From: JAMWDF01 sp964645405
Lineage (GTDB): Bacteria; Ratteibacteria; UBA8468; B48-G9; DSTR01
Length of the DNA: 64,000 nt
Assembly (NCBI GenBank): GCA_964645405.1
Contig: CAZYCA010000020.1
Span: 1 to 64,000 of the forward strand
Reading direction: 5' to 3'
Shown here one piece after another: positions 43,309-52,362 of this stretch. A program made the translations under genes and the position numbers. The first letter of the stretch is position 1. Every line of letters starts with the position of its first letter. The notes beneath the pieces were generated by a model that worked only from the letters and a program-made list of their open reading frames with translations, had not been told where the DNA came from and ran no database searches.

Positions 43309-44553
43309 TTATCCAGTATTGAGAACCGACCGGTAAAGTTCTATGTATTTTTGTGCAATTACCGGGCTATCAAATTCCCTCTTTACTTTCTCCGTGGCAC
43401 TTTTTGCCACGATATCATAGTCTGGCAAATCAACAATCCACTCAATGCCCCGGGCTAGGTCAACGGGGTCAAAAGGTCTTGCCTTATATCCATCAACTCT
43501 GTGGCTGATGATATCTCTGGGGCCGGTAGCATCAAAACTTACCACCGGTGTACCACAGGCCATCGCTTCAATTAATGTTTTGCCAAATGCTTCTGCCAGG
43601 CTTGGTGCTACAAAGACATCTGCGCAGCTATAGATTAATCTCAGGGAAATGTTATCATACAGGTAACCAAAGTGTCTGTGCTGGAAACCGGAATCACTAA
43701 TTATCTTTCTGTTTTTACTGTCAAGATTTCCAAATGAACATACCAGATACTTTGATTTATCTAACAGGTTCAGGGCTGTTAGAAATTTATCAAATCCCTT
43801 GTACGCATCAGCCAGGTCAATAGAGCCAGCCAGGATAATTTTTTTGCCTGTTACAATGCCGAGAATTTTCCTGGCTAAAGGTTTGTCAACTGGAAAAAAT
43901 TCTGTGGTATCAATATTGTTAAAAATTGTCCTGACGTCAAATTCTCTGAAAATCTGGCTTTCTCTGGCTGCCTGTGTTAACCAGTGACTAACGCCCACTA
44001 TTTTCATATGCCTGGGGAAATATTTTTTCTTTCTCCATAGAATCCAGCGGGACAGGTCATATTTAGAGTGGCTGGCCAGATAGACGCAATTTCCGCAGCC
44101 GGTCTTATAATTACTGCATTCCAGAGAATAATGACAGCCACCCGTCATAGGCCACATATCTCTCAGGGTCCAGATAACAGGCTTATTTATTTTTTTTAAG
44201 TGTTTAATATTGACGAAACCAGCATTTATCCAATGCAGATGAACAATATCGGTTTCCCTGTAAGCCTTTGTACGGGTGAAGTCAAAACCAAATAAACCAC
44301 TGCTAAAGAGACCACTTTTCCTGTTTGGATAGAAGAAAGCAAGATGCTGGTCAAGGGTAATGCGGATACTGTTGATGATTCTTTCTCTGGCAGTTTTCGC
44401 AATGCTGATAATGTCTTCGTCGGTAAATGTTGTTCTGCTGTTAGTTAGTATCTTACTTTCCACACCCAGCTTTTTCAATCCGCAGTGCAGGCAGTAGGCG
44501 CCTCTGGCAGCACCACCGGTGAGCTCACCGCCGATAAGATGTAAGACTTTCAT
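43309..44553 (-). CDS. GT4-family glycosyltransferase (WcaC-like)
   Basis: A 414-residue GT-B enzyme beginning VLHLIGGELTGGAARGAYCLH. The N-terminal half contains RDMWPMTGGCHYSLEC with a cysteine-rich patch (CGNCVYL), a combination typical of colanic acid WcaC-type transferases. The C-domain holds VFVAPSLAEAFGKTLIEAMACG with EX7E. It overlaps the pyruvyl transferase gene by 29 bases. Confidence 0.87.
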   Translation of the reverse strand: MKVLHLIGGELTGGAARGAYCLHCGLKKLGVESKILTNSRTTFTDEDIISIAKTARERIINSIRITLDQHLAFFYPNRKSGLFSSGLFGFDFTRTKAYRETDIVHLHWINAGFVNIKHLKKINKPVIWTLRDMWPMTGGCHYSLECSNYKTGCGNCVYLASHSKYDLSRWILWRKKKYFPRHMKIVGVSHWLTQAARESQIFREFDVRTIFNNIDTTEFFPVDKPLARKILGIVTGKKIILAGSIDLADAYKGFDKFLTALNLLDKSKYLVCSFGNLDSKNRKIISDSGFQHRHFGYLYDNISLRLIYSCADVFVAPSLAEAFGKTLIEAMACGTPVVSFDATGPRDIISHRVDGYKARPFDPVDLARGIEWIVDLPDYDIVAKSATEKVKREFDSPVIAQKYIELYRSVLNTG

Positions 44554-45682
44554 AGTTTTTTTTAATTAGTTGATTGACCTCTCGGAACATTTCCTTAACA
44601 GCAACTTTCATATCCTCAGCTTTCTTCAAAAACCTCTGCCGTAAATCAGCTCGGCTGGTCTCATTCAACCCCAGGGAGAAAATCCGATGAATTTGTGTCT
44701 CTGGTGTGTCAATGTTTATCAACCCTTCCTCAAAGTCGAATTCCTTGAACAAATACTGATATTTATGGCTCCAGCCTGTCCCGAAAGTAGGGATTCCACT
44801 GTAAAGACCGGTAGCCAGACTGTGATATCTGGAGCCAACCAGCAGCAGGGAGTTTTCAATTATTCCCTTTATATGAAAAACATTCTCTTCATCAATGATT
44901 TCAACTTTATTTTCCAGCAAAGAGTTTATTCTGCTTGCCAGGTTTTTATCCTCTTTTCCCCCGAAGATGAGGAAAAACGGCGTTATATTTTTTGACTGGC
45001 AGGTTTTAATAACTTTGACAAGAAACCTTTCGTAATTGGGAGACTGTTCTGACTTATCTATCATTCTTTGATTGGGGACAATACAGACTTTATGCTTCCA
45101 AGCATCAACATATGGTGGTTTAACTCCCTGTAACAACACTGTGAAGTCCGGGCACATTTTTATTTTTTTGTCCTCTTTTATATTTTTCAGTGCTGTACAG
45201 GAGAATTCGTCCCTGGCATAAATGAGGGAAGAATTTTCAATAATAATTTTCATATAGCGCTTAATTTTTTCAGTGTTAAAGGGGCCGAATGCCTGAGGCA
45301 AAAGGACCAGTGTTTTTCCCGCCAGTTTCCAGCGGCTGGCGCTTACTGCCAGGTTTGCGGTTGGTTGCTCTCCCCATTGACTGCTATAGGCAAATCCAGA
45401 GGCGTCCAGAATCAGGTTCACTTCTTCCTCGGTTACCAGACCGTACAGATTCCTTATCTTTACCGGTAGATACCTGCCAAGTCTCCCCAGCTGAATTTTC
45501 TTATATGTGCACCAGAGTTTTGGATATAGTCCCAGTTTGGAGTAAAAGCCATACTCACAAATATCTTTTTGCGGCGCAACAGTGAATTTTACCTTTTCTG
45601 ATTTTAACTCCTGCAGAATCGCCAGAAGCATCATTTCCGAGCCTTTATTGTGAGACCCGACTCCCCTGATTTCCACTACCAC
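44525..45682 (-). CDS. Polysaccharide pyruvyl transferase family protein
   Basis: A 385-residue protein of the CsaB/WcaK family, which adds ketal-linked pyruvate to sugars from phosphoenolpyruvate. The N-terminal EIRGVGSHNKGSEMML carries the family G-x-x-N-x-G motif. The C-domain has LLVGSRYHSLATGLYSGIPTFGTGWSHKYQ, the typical substrate loop with SRYHS. Gene neighbours of this family often include the FrhB-like protein found directly upstream here. Confidence 0.85.
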   Translation of the reverse strand: MVVEIRGVGSHNKGSEMMLLAILQELKSEKVKFTVAPQKDICEYGFYSKLGLYPKLWCTYKKIQLGRLGRYLPVKIRNLYGLVTEEEVNLILDASGFAYSSQWGEQPTANLAVSASRWKLAGKTLVLLPQAFGPFNTEKIKRYMKIIIENSSLIYARDEFSCTALKNIKEDKKIKMCPDFTVLLQGVKPPYVDAWKHKVCIVPNQRMIDKSEQSPNYERFLVKVIKTCQSKNITPFFLIFGGKEDKNLASRINSLLENKVEIIDEENVFHIKGIIENSLLLVGSRYHSLATGLYSGIPTFGTGWSHKYQYLFKEFDFEEGLINIDTPETQIHRIFSLGLNETSRADLRQRFLKKAEDMKVAVKEMFREVNQLIKKNYESLTSYRR

Positions 45683-45689
45683 CCGTTTG

Positions 45690-46967
45690 TCAATAGTTCC
45701 CCCCTATGATTTTCTTAACGAAACGTTGCCATTTTTTCTGGAAAAGTTTTCTGGACATGATTTTTACAACACTGTTGATGTTTTTCTCCGCAGAATTGGC
45801 TTCCATTCTGAGAAAGTTAACTATTCTTTTTTTGTCAGCAGAATAAATTTTTTTCTCTGTTAGAAATGGAGAAAGATAGGTCGGCAGTTTCAGATCCAGA
45901 CTCTTGTAAACCAGGGCAGACGAGGAAACCTTCTTCATTTTTTCAGAAACTTGCTGTCCTTGAAGAACTTGTTGGTAATCTATTGCCTTAAGTTCCACGC
46001 TGCTGGTTTTTATCATATTCGCCAAAATATCCTGGCCAGGTGCACTTCTGCTTACCACTATAGAGTTACCATGGATTTTATCATAGCCGGGTACTCCCCA
46101 GGGATCACCAAAAACCAGGTCCGCATAAGCATTCATTTTATCAGGACAGAGGAAACACCGGGGCAGAGTCAAAAATTCCTTCAACAAAAATCTTTCCTCA
46201 GCAGGAACAACCAGGAAATTGCCATTTTTCTGTTCTATGGTTATATTTGCGTTCAGGTAGTCTGGACACTGCTTGTTTTTATACGTTATTTTGTGCTCGC
46301 CATTTGCTTTCTTTGATAGATAATCTGTGGCCAAAAGTGACAAATTTCCTTCGCATATTAATCCCAGTTTGTATCTAATTCTCTGAAATTTTTGAGGATG
46401 AAACTTTTCAAGAGAAATAATTCCCTCAATATGACAGGGAAGACCTACAACTGCTATGTCGCCTTTTATCTCTTCGATATCCCTCAGCGCTGAAAGTAAA
46501 GAGACCGGAGCGTAGATAGATTTTTGAGAACTGTGGAGGTCGTTAATGGACCTTGCCCAGAAATAATGTGGATGTGGTCTTAAGGCATAGTCTGTCCTTG
46601 TAACGAGAGCATACTGGATCAGGTGGTTTTCAAACAGGTAAGCCAGACTTTGCGTTACTAAACCACCACTCTGCGAATTTCTGTAGGTTCTTTCGTCCTG
46701 ACTTCTACCCATATAGCAACCAAGTACTTTCCCTTCCCATCCACGGGATAAATCCTCCGCTGTTATGTAATTATTGCTGCTGTATCCCGGGCAGACTGCG
46801 TAACAGTTACCACAGCCGGTGCACCGATGGAAATTAATAGACGGATGGAGGCGACCCGCATTCGTCATAGAAAAGGATATACAGCGCTCCGGACAAATTG
46901 CTGCGCACGCTCCACACCCGAAGCACAGGCTGTTTTCTGTAACAAATGTAATATTTTCTCTTTTCAT
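45690..46967 (-). CDS. FrhB-like Fe-S protein of polysaccharide loci
   Basis: A 425-residue protein with two [4Fe-4S] ferredoxin motifs at the N-terminus (CFGCGACAAICP and CTGCGNCYAVCP). A coenzyme F420 hydrogenase/dehydrogenase beta-subunit fold follows (about residues 85-330), including SGGLVTQ, GLPCHIEG and CFLCPDKMNAYADLVFGDPWG. Members recur beside polysaccharide pyruvyl transferases, where their redox role is unknown. It overlaps the next gene upstream by four bases. Confidence 0.85.
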   Translation of the reverse strand: MKRENITFVTENSLCFGCGACAAICPERCISFSMTNAGRLHPSINFHRCTGCGNCYAVCPGYSSNNYITAEDLSRGWEGKVLGCYMGRSQDERTYRNSQSGGLVTQSLAYLFENHLIQYALVTRTDYALRPHPHYFWARSINDLHSSQKSIYAPVSLLSALRDIEEIKGDIAVVGLPCHIEGIISLEKFHPQKFQRIRYKLGLICEGNLSLLATDYLSKKANGEHKITYKNKQCPDYLNANITIEQKNGNFLVVPAEERFLLKEFLTLPRCFLCPDKMNAYADLVFGDPWGVPGYDKIHGNSIVVSRSAPGQDILANMIKTSSVELKAIDYQQVLQGQQVSEKMKKVSSSALVYKSLDLKLPTYLSPFLTEKKIYSADKKRIVNFLRMEANSAEKNINSVVKIMSRKLFQKKWQRFVKKIIGGNY

Positions 46968-48208
46968 GCAAATATTAATTCGTCCACAATTCCTGAAAGC
47001 AAAAATCCCTTGTCAAAGACAGTTTCCGAAGCACGACGTATAATTTTCTTGCGGAATGTTTCTCCACCTTGATATGGCTTTATGCATGGCACCGAGTCCA
47101 CCAGTAAATAATTTCTAATATAGCTCAGAAGACCGATAGTGTATTTTTCTCTTTCCTCCTTTGTTAATATGCTGAAATCCTGGAGATGTTTTAGAAGAGC
47201 TAAGAGGTAAAAATAGGTAGAAGTGTCTATAAAGTTACAGTAACGCAATCGTTCTGGTTTTGGTTCCCAGGAGAAGTCAAACATGATGCTATTATCTTTT
47301 AGTGTGACAAAATTATTTTTCAGAAAATTGAATGCGGCAGTAACCATCCATTTTTCATCCGGATTGAGAGAAAGGGATAGTTTAGCTTTCCCAAGAAGAA
47401 AGTAGTAAACAACTATTGTATGGTGAACAGCATCGCCAAAAAAGATAGAACTGTCACCAAGTATTTTGTTATATGTTTTTGTAAAGAAGGGAGGCAAAAA
47501 AAACCTCATCTGGAAAATAGTTTTTTGAAACCTATCTGGATGTATATAAGGAAAGAAACCATCGGCCCTCTGCGCACTTCTGATAGCCATTTCCACCTTA
47601 TCAATTTCCTCTCTGTAGAAAGTGGATTCCACTCCTTTGGATTTGGCAAGTTGAAGAAAAAAGTAAGCCATGGAGGTAGTATTTACTATACTTTTGGGGT
47701 TCTTTATCGTGGAATTTTTCCGGTCATGGGTAAATTTCCCTGCCCCTAAATAACAAAGTTTTATGAATTTCAAGACTTCTTCTATGGAGTAAGTGAAGTT
47801 ATAGGGAATCAACCGGCAGGTTTCGTCAATTGCATAGAGAAATAAGATGCTGGCTGGAATGCTTCCGGTGCGAAATCTAACTCCTTCCGGAGTCCATACA
47901 GGTTCATTCAGTCCAGAATGAGCGGGACAGGAGTTCCAGAGGGACTGAAGGGCATCCATTGCCTGGATGGCTCTTTGCAGGTAGACGACGTTTTTACTCC
48001 GGTGATATTCTGTGGCAAATATCTTGGCAGCAAAAGCTGTTTCCCGGGGATAAAAATCGTTGATTACAGGATTTCTAATTAATCCCTTTTTATCTCCAAC
48101 CTCTATCTGAAAGTGCAAGGTTTCACGAACTATTTTGCTCCAGATTTCCAGCAGCAATTCAAATTCCTTTCTTTCGGCCAAGAAAAACAATGTAGTTTTC
48201 TCCAACAA
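46964..48208 (-). CDS. Hypothetical all-helical protein (possible alpha/alpha-toroid)
   Basis: A 414-residue protein without recognised catalytic motifs. Repeating helical hairpins with Trp/Tyr/Phe-rich patches (FYPRETAFAAKIF, TTSMAYFFLQLAK, DGFFPYIHPD, DAVHHTIVVYYFL) suggest an (alpha/alpha)6 barrel as in polysaccharide lyases, GH88/GH105 hydrolases or sugar epimerases. It is tightly coupled to its neighbours, overlapping the methyltransferase gene by 50 bases and the FrhB-like gene by four. A role in trimming or modifying the glycan is possible but unproven. Confidence 0.6.
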   Translation of the reverse strand: MLEKTTLFFLAERKEFELLLEIWSKIVRETLHFQIEVGDKKGLIRNPVINDFYPRETAFAAKIFATEYHRSKNVVYLQRAIQAMDALQSLWNSCPAHSGLNEPVWTPEGVRFRTGSIPASILFLYAIDETCRLIPYNFTYSIEEVLKFIKLCYLGAGKFTHDRKNSTIKNPKSIVNTTSMAYFFLQLAKSKGVESTFYREEIDKVEMAIRSAQRADGFFPYIHPDRFQKTIFQMRFFLPPFFTKTYNKILGDSSIFFGDAVHHTIVVYYFLLGKAKLSLSLNPDEKWMVTAAFNFLKNNFVTLKDNSIMFDFSWEPKPERLRYCNFIDTSTYFYLLALLKHLQDFSILTKEEREKYTIGLLSYIRNYLLVDSVPCIKPYQGGETFRKKIIRRASETVFDKGFLLSGIVDELIFA

Positions 48209-49586
48209 TTTCCTCTGTCAGGAGTGTGAAGTATTTAGTAAAATTCTGTCTGAACCAGTCAGTAGTGTACCAGCCAGGAACAGTAATTTTGCTTCCGTCA
48301 CTGTGCACCCAGAGTCCTTTTGGCATGAATTCTACACATATATACTTGTTGGTATACTTAGCCAGTTCTTGAAGAATGGTTTTTAGCGCAAAGCCCTGTG
48401 TCAGTATAAGATGATGCAAAAGCGCCAGAGCAAACACGATATCGGAACAGAATCTCTCCCAGGGCATGGGATATGTTATTTTCACAATCGGGGCAATGGC
48501 ATTGAAATGAACATAAGAAATACTGGCACGTGAATTTTTGTGGGCATTATAGCCGGAATCAATTGCCTGTTCGTCCATATCCTGGCAGATTATTTTCTCT
48601 ACCGGCGTCATTTCCAGTATTTTTTCTGCAAAGAAACCACAATTTCCGCCCATATCAATTGCCGTTTTTATATCCGGACAAAATTTATTTACCAGGTGGA
48701 TAATCCTGTCAAACCTTGCCATTTTTTGGGAAGTACCTGTGTAGTAGTTCTTCCACGGGGAGGAGGTATGCTTTCTTTTTATACTCTTTATTCTTTTTTC
48801 CAGACAGGCAAGATTTTTGCTACCAGCTAAATTTGTATGGTCGGCTAAGAATTTTAGCAATTTCAGCCCTGATCTGCCGATAGTACTTTTTTGCCTTTGT
48901 TTCTGTTTTAGTTCATCTGGTGAGCGGCAACACAGGTTAGAAAGCAGGAACCTCACCTTGATGAATCTGGACAACAGTTCAGGTGAGAAGGGTCTTAAAA
49001 ATGGATAGTGATACATCAGATGTTCCACGTGGGGCGTCAGGTTTGCTGAGAAAATGCTTAACTTGGAAGTATATTCAAGGCCATCTTTCCAGGTGCAAAG
49101 AGGGTAGTAATAAAATCTGAGGAATTCCTCATAAGCTTCCCAGCCGGTCACACCATTTTGACAGGTGTGGAAACTCCCCAGGTCAATAAATTTAGGATTG
49201 TTCCTATCTATGAGGATATTATACCCGTGGCAATCGCTCATGTTATAGTTATACCTTCTCGCTACTTGAGCAACCTTAATAACTGTAAGAGCCGCGTCCT
49301 TCAACATACTGAAACTCCACTCCTGAGGGTAGATAATTGGCCAGATCCTCTTATGTTCCACTATCAAATCGTAGTTGCCACAGGTGTAGTCTGTGATCCA
49401 GGTATCCGGAAATAGATTTTTTTCTATGAGTTCCGGGACAAATCCACTTGTAAAAAATCCCCTAACCATATTTGCGGCCTGGGGGAAAATGCCTCTTAAT
49501 ATTTTGCCTTGATACTCGAATAATTCGCCAATCTTATCCCTTCTTCTTATCTGCAGATAATTAATTTCCTCGTTTTTTATCTTCAT
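48159..49586 (-). CDS. Kinase-like domain fused to a class I methyltransferase
   Basis: A 475-residue two-domain protein. The N-terminal region has DCHGYNILID (Asp 118, His 120, Asn 123) and FIDLG (Asp 135), matching the catalytic and metal loops of small-molecule kinases of the APH/choline kinase type. The C-terminal region (about residues 290-475) is a SAM methyltransferase: motif I is AIDMGGNCGFFAEKI at about 309 and the acidic loop is CQDMDEQAID at about 334. A methyltransferase plus a kinase recalls WbdD, which caps and thereby limits O-antigen chains in E. coli O8/O9a, though the domains are in reverse order here. Confidence 0.7.
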   Translation of the reverse strand: MKIKNEEINYLQIRRRDKIGELFEYQGKILRGIFPQAANMVRGFFTSGFVPELIEKNLFPDTWITDYTCGNYDLIVEHKRIWPIIYPQEWSFSMLKDAALTVIKVAQVARRYNYNMSDCHGYNILIDRNNPKFIDLGSFHTCQNGVTGWEAYEEFLRFYYYPLCTWKDGLEYTSKLSIFSANLTPHVEHLMYHYPFLRPFSPELLSRFIKVRFLLSNLCCRSPDELKQKQRQKSTIGRSGLKLLKFLADHTNLAGSKNLACLEKRIKSIKRKHTSSPWKNYYTGTSQKMARFDRIIHLVNKFCPDIKTAIDMGGNCGFFAEKILEMTPVEKIICQDMDEQAIDSGYNAHKNSRASISYVHFNAIAPIVKITYPMPWERFCSDIVFALALLHHLILTQGFALKTILQELAKYTNKYICVEFMPKGLWVHSDGSKITVPGWYTTDWFRQNFTKYFTLLTEEIVGENYIVFLGRKKGI

Positions 49587-50814
49587 ACTGTTCTCTCACA
49601 GTAAGCTTATACAGAGTACGCAGATTACAAGGATTGAAAGCTCTCACAAAAATAAATGTTTCAGCTTTGAATCTTCCCAAAAACAGAGGCAAGATCAGAA
49701 TCGATGAGCCCCAGGTAAGCACGTAAGCCAAAGATGCGCCCACCAGGCCATAACTTTTTGTGAGAAAGTAACCTGTCCCGGACATAATAATTGCCGTTAA
49801 TATCGAATAATACATAATAAAGCAGGTTTTTCCTTCTGCCAGAAGGATTTTTTTCCTAAGCGAAGCAAAAAAGACGAAAATAATTGCCACCATAAGGATG
49901 GGAATCAGCTCTGTGGACGCAGCATATTTTGCGCCAAGAAGTCGAATGATAACAAAGTTTTTCACAACTGCAAGAATGATTACTATGCAGAAGGAAAATA
50001 CCAACAGCAGACTAGCAACAGCCTCAACCTTCTGCTGATAATCTGCTTCTTCCCTTGCTCGTACTAAGGCCGGGAAAACGGACTGGGAAAGTAATACCGG
50101 AATGAAATACCACAATTCCACAAGTTTCAGAGAAGCAGCATAAAGGCCGACAGCTCTGGTATCAAGCAGCTGTTTGATTATTATTTCATTTACTCTAAGG
50201 CTAACAGTAGTGGCCAGGAAGGATACCATAACAGGAAGAGATTCTTTCAAAACTTTTTTAGCTACCTTTATATCAAAATACCATCCCTGGAAAGTGTTGT
50301 CAACTTTTAAATAAAAGTAAACTAACCCAAGTGCCAGAATAATGGAGTCTACTAACAGAGCTAACGCGAACAACATGAGCGGCGCCTTAGTTAGGATTAG
50401 TACTGCTTTAATAATAGAGGAGAGAAGTAATCCGCTAAGCTGCGCAAAAACAACATAGCGGCTTAGAACCTTAGCCTGGAAATAAAAATCAATTACATTG
50501 AAGGATTGAAATATCATTCCGCAAGCAATGACAAAAATGAGTATCCTGGTGTAAGTATCATCAGAAGTAAGGTTAACACCAAAAGCCAGTATTAGAAGCA
50601 TCAGCAAGCTACCACAGATTCTCAACCAGAAACATGTGCCAAGGATTGTCTCTGTTTTGGTAACACCCCTCACGATTTCCCGAACAACAATGGAGTCAAG
50701 GCCGAGAACAGCTATTGCCGTGAATAGTCCAGCAAAACTTTGGGAATAACTGAATAAGCCGAACTGTTGAGGGCCAAGATATCTCGCCAGCCAGATTCCA
50801 AAGAGAAGCCCCAC
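49561..50814 (-). CDS. wzx: Wzx-type polysaccharide flippase
   Basis: A MOP-superfamily membrane protein with about twelve hydrophobic spans over 417 residues. LARYLGPQQFGLFSYSQSFAGLF near the start is the classical RfbX/Wzx signature. It moves undecaprenyl-linked repeat units across the inner membrane. The GTG at 50814 is only formal: the frame stays open upstream and encodes KKYLANTSWLFLGKIAES, the usual Wzx N-terminus. No ATG, GTG or TTG occurs in frame before the stop at 50947-50949. An ATG at 50887 would enter this frame if one T were dropped, so a frameshift or sequence error is likely. Confidence 0.83.
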   Translation of the reverse strand: MGLLFGIWLARYLGPQQFGLFSYSQSFAGLFTAIAVLGLDSIVVREIVRGVTKTETILGTCFWLRICGSLLMLLILAFGVNLTSDDTYTRILIFVIACGMIFQSFNVIDFYFQAKVLSRYVVFAQLSGLLLSSIIKAVLILTKAPLMLFALALLVDSIILALGLVYFYLKVDNTFQGWYFDIKVAKKVLKESLPVMVSFLATTVSLRVNEIIIKQLLDTRAVGLYAASLKLVELWYFIPVLLSQSVFPALVRAREEADYQQKVEAVASLLLVFSFCIVIILAVVKNFVIIRLLGAKYAASTELIPILMVAIIFVFFASLRKKILLAEGKTCFIMYYSILTAIIMSGTGYFLTKSYGLVGASLAYVLTWGSSILILPLFLGRFKAETFIFVRAFNPCNLRTLYKLTVREQYEDKKRGN

Positions 50815-50898
50815 TGCAGATTCAGCTATTTTGCCCAGGAACAGCCATGAGGTGTTGGCCAGATACTTTTTAAAACCAGAATGACATCGGTGAAAAAC

Positions 50899-51364
50899 TA
50901 TTTTTTTACATATGCTATTTCGGAAGGAGAATTTTACCCCATAGTTTTAGTACCGGTGATTTTGTGTTTTGCTGGAGCAATTAATATTTTTCACCTTATT
51001 GGTTTCGGGCAAGGATACTCTTCAATTCTTCAACCTCCTGACAACAGAAATTCAGTCGGGTAACAACCATAACGCTGGTTCTTGAAGTTATTTCTGGCAT
51101 CACATCTTCTGGCCATCTAAATTTAATCAGGTTAAACAGTCTCCTCAAAACGTCAAAGGCGAAATATCATATCTTCCAGACTATCGCCTCCTTCTTACCG
51201 CGTCCGGAAAGCAGTTTTCTGGAGCGAAACTAAAGTTTTCATTTTTCCCTCAAAAGGAGTCTGGACTGCTGTTTTCTTGTTTTCTCTTTTCCTGCAAATG
51301 ATTTTTTCAAGGTCATTGTCTTATTGCCGATTACCCGGAGTTTTATTTTGCTCTCATCCATCTT
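50899..51364. other. Gene-poor stretch between flippase and nucleotidyltransferase remnants
   Basis: About 465 bases with no confident gene. Short minus-strand frames occur: a 40-codon frame at 51239-51361 rich in Lys/Arg, and one of about 50 codons ending at 50996 that lacks a good start. They may be decayed coding DNA. A plus-strand frame at 50881-51063 has no ribosome site and no recognisable motif. Confidence 0.5.
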
Positions 51365-51639
51365 TCACTTTTTCCTTATGCAACGACTAAATTCTCCAGC
51401 TAAAACATACTTAGCTGAGCTTCCCCGTAGTTTCTTTGTATCTATACTGCTTGTTTCGGAAACATCTCTCTTTTTATCTTCTCTCTGTCCCTGCCCGCTT
51501 TCAAAAGCAATGCTAAGAGATATTCTGGCGTCATTACTTTTGTTCTTATACCTTCAAATTCCACTCCCGGCGTTTTTTTACTTATTTGAGTTGAACAAAT
51601 GGCTTTCAATTCATCCTCAAGAAATACCTGAACCCCCAA
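51365..51639 (-). pseudogene. Nucleotidyltransferase remnant 2, frameshifted
   Basis: The minus-strand frame from 51639 reads VQVFLEDELKAI, then GIRTKVMTPEYLLALLLKAGRDREKIKREM, typical of the C-terminal half of small AbiEii-like nucleotidyltransferases. It hits a stop at 51442. The neighbouring frame continues with SSIDTKKLRGS and ends at TGA 51365-51367, which matches the usual family C-terminus. The N-terminal catalytic half is missing. I read it as a truncated and frameshifted gene copy. Confidence 0.5.
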
Positions 51640-52127
51640 TTTCCCCCCATTTTTTCATGTGTCTAATATCAAGCTTACCTTTTTGTGCCTCTAGTATATC
51701 TCTTACATCCTCCAAATCCCTGTGTCTTCTTGAAATCAGTTTATAAAGTATCAAATCCTCTGGAGAAATAAGTGGAAGTTCCAAATCCCATACCTTTATT
51801 TTTCTTTTCCTAAAAAGAACTGAATGAGAGAATTCTCCCCTTGCGATAAAAACATCTATATAAATTCCTCCCTTCCCTGTCGGATATTCATTTAAGAGAA
51901 CGCACTGGCTTTCTTTTGTCATACTTAAAGTTTTCCCCTGCAACTTTCTTCAAAAATTGATTCACATCCCTCGTCTCAATCCCTAAAAGAATATCAATAT
52001 CATAAGTGGCCCTGGGATTTCCCCGGGTGCTGCAGGCAATTCCTCCCATAAAAGCCAAATTTAGCTGTTTTGTTTCTGATATTTTCAGAATCTTCCTGAT
52101 GATCTCCACAAGAGAAAGGGAAATCAT
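51617..52127 (-). pseudogene. Nucleotidyltransferase remnant 1, split by a frameshift
   Basis: The 5' part (51888-52127) encodes LAFMGGIACSTRGNPRATYDIDILLG, where GGIA and DIDIL are the catalytic signature of DUF6036/AbiEii-like nucleotidyltransferases. It runs off frame near 51890. The other frame (51617-51943) continues with LLNEYPTGKGGIYIDVFIARGEF and LISPEDLILYKLISRRHRDLEDVRDIL, the expected C-terminal half. Joining the two with a one-base shift gives a full-length protein of about 165 residues. Either the gene is broken or the sequence has an indel error. Confidence 0.65.
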
Positions 52128-52345
52128 GATAGTTGAGAAAAAACCCGGCGATTAAGTTTGGATTTTTTCTTTATTAAACTATTCGACTTATAAAAGGCCT
52201 TTCTTTGAGCAACAGAGGGTTTTTCTCCAGGTCCTCCTTTTGATAATTCGAAAGAAAAATCACACAATTCAAGCCAGCGCCTTATTTTCTCTTCCTGCGT
52301 ATTTCTTTCAAAATGCTTCATCGTTTTGCCCTTTTTTGCCGCCAC
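52124..52345 (-). CDS. Small hypothetical protein upstream of the nucleotidyltransferase
   Basis: Up to 73 residues; the more likely start is the internal Met of MKHFERNTQEEKIRRWLELCDF, giving 65 residues. It is rich in Lys, Arg and Ser and has no recognised domain. It overlaps the start of the split nucleotidyltransferase by four bases, the layout of a two-gene toxin-antitoxin-like unit with the small partner first. Function unknown. Confidence 0.5.
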   Translation of the reverse strand: MAAKKGKTMKHFERNTQEEKIRRWLELCDFSFELSKGGPGEKPSVAQRKAFYKSNSLIKKKSKLNRRVFSQLS

Positions 52346-52362
52346 CGCAGGGATAATAAGGA

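Noticed and set aside
50881..51063. Plus-strand 60-codon frame with a hydrophobic stretch
   Set aside because: No ribosome site, and it overlaps the true 5' coding region of the flippase on the other strand.
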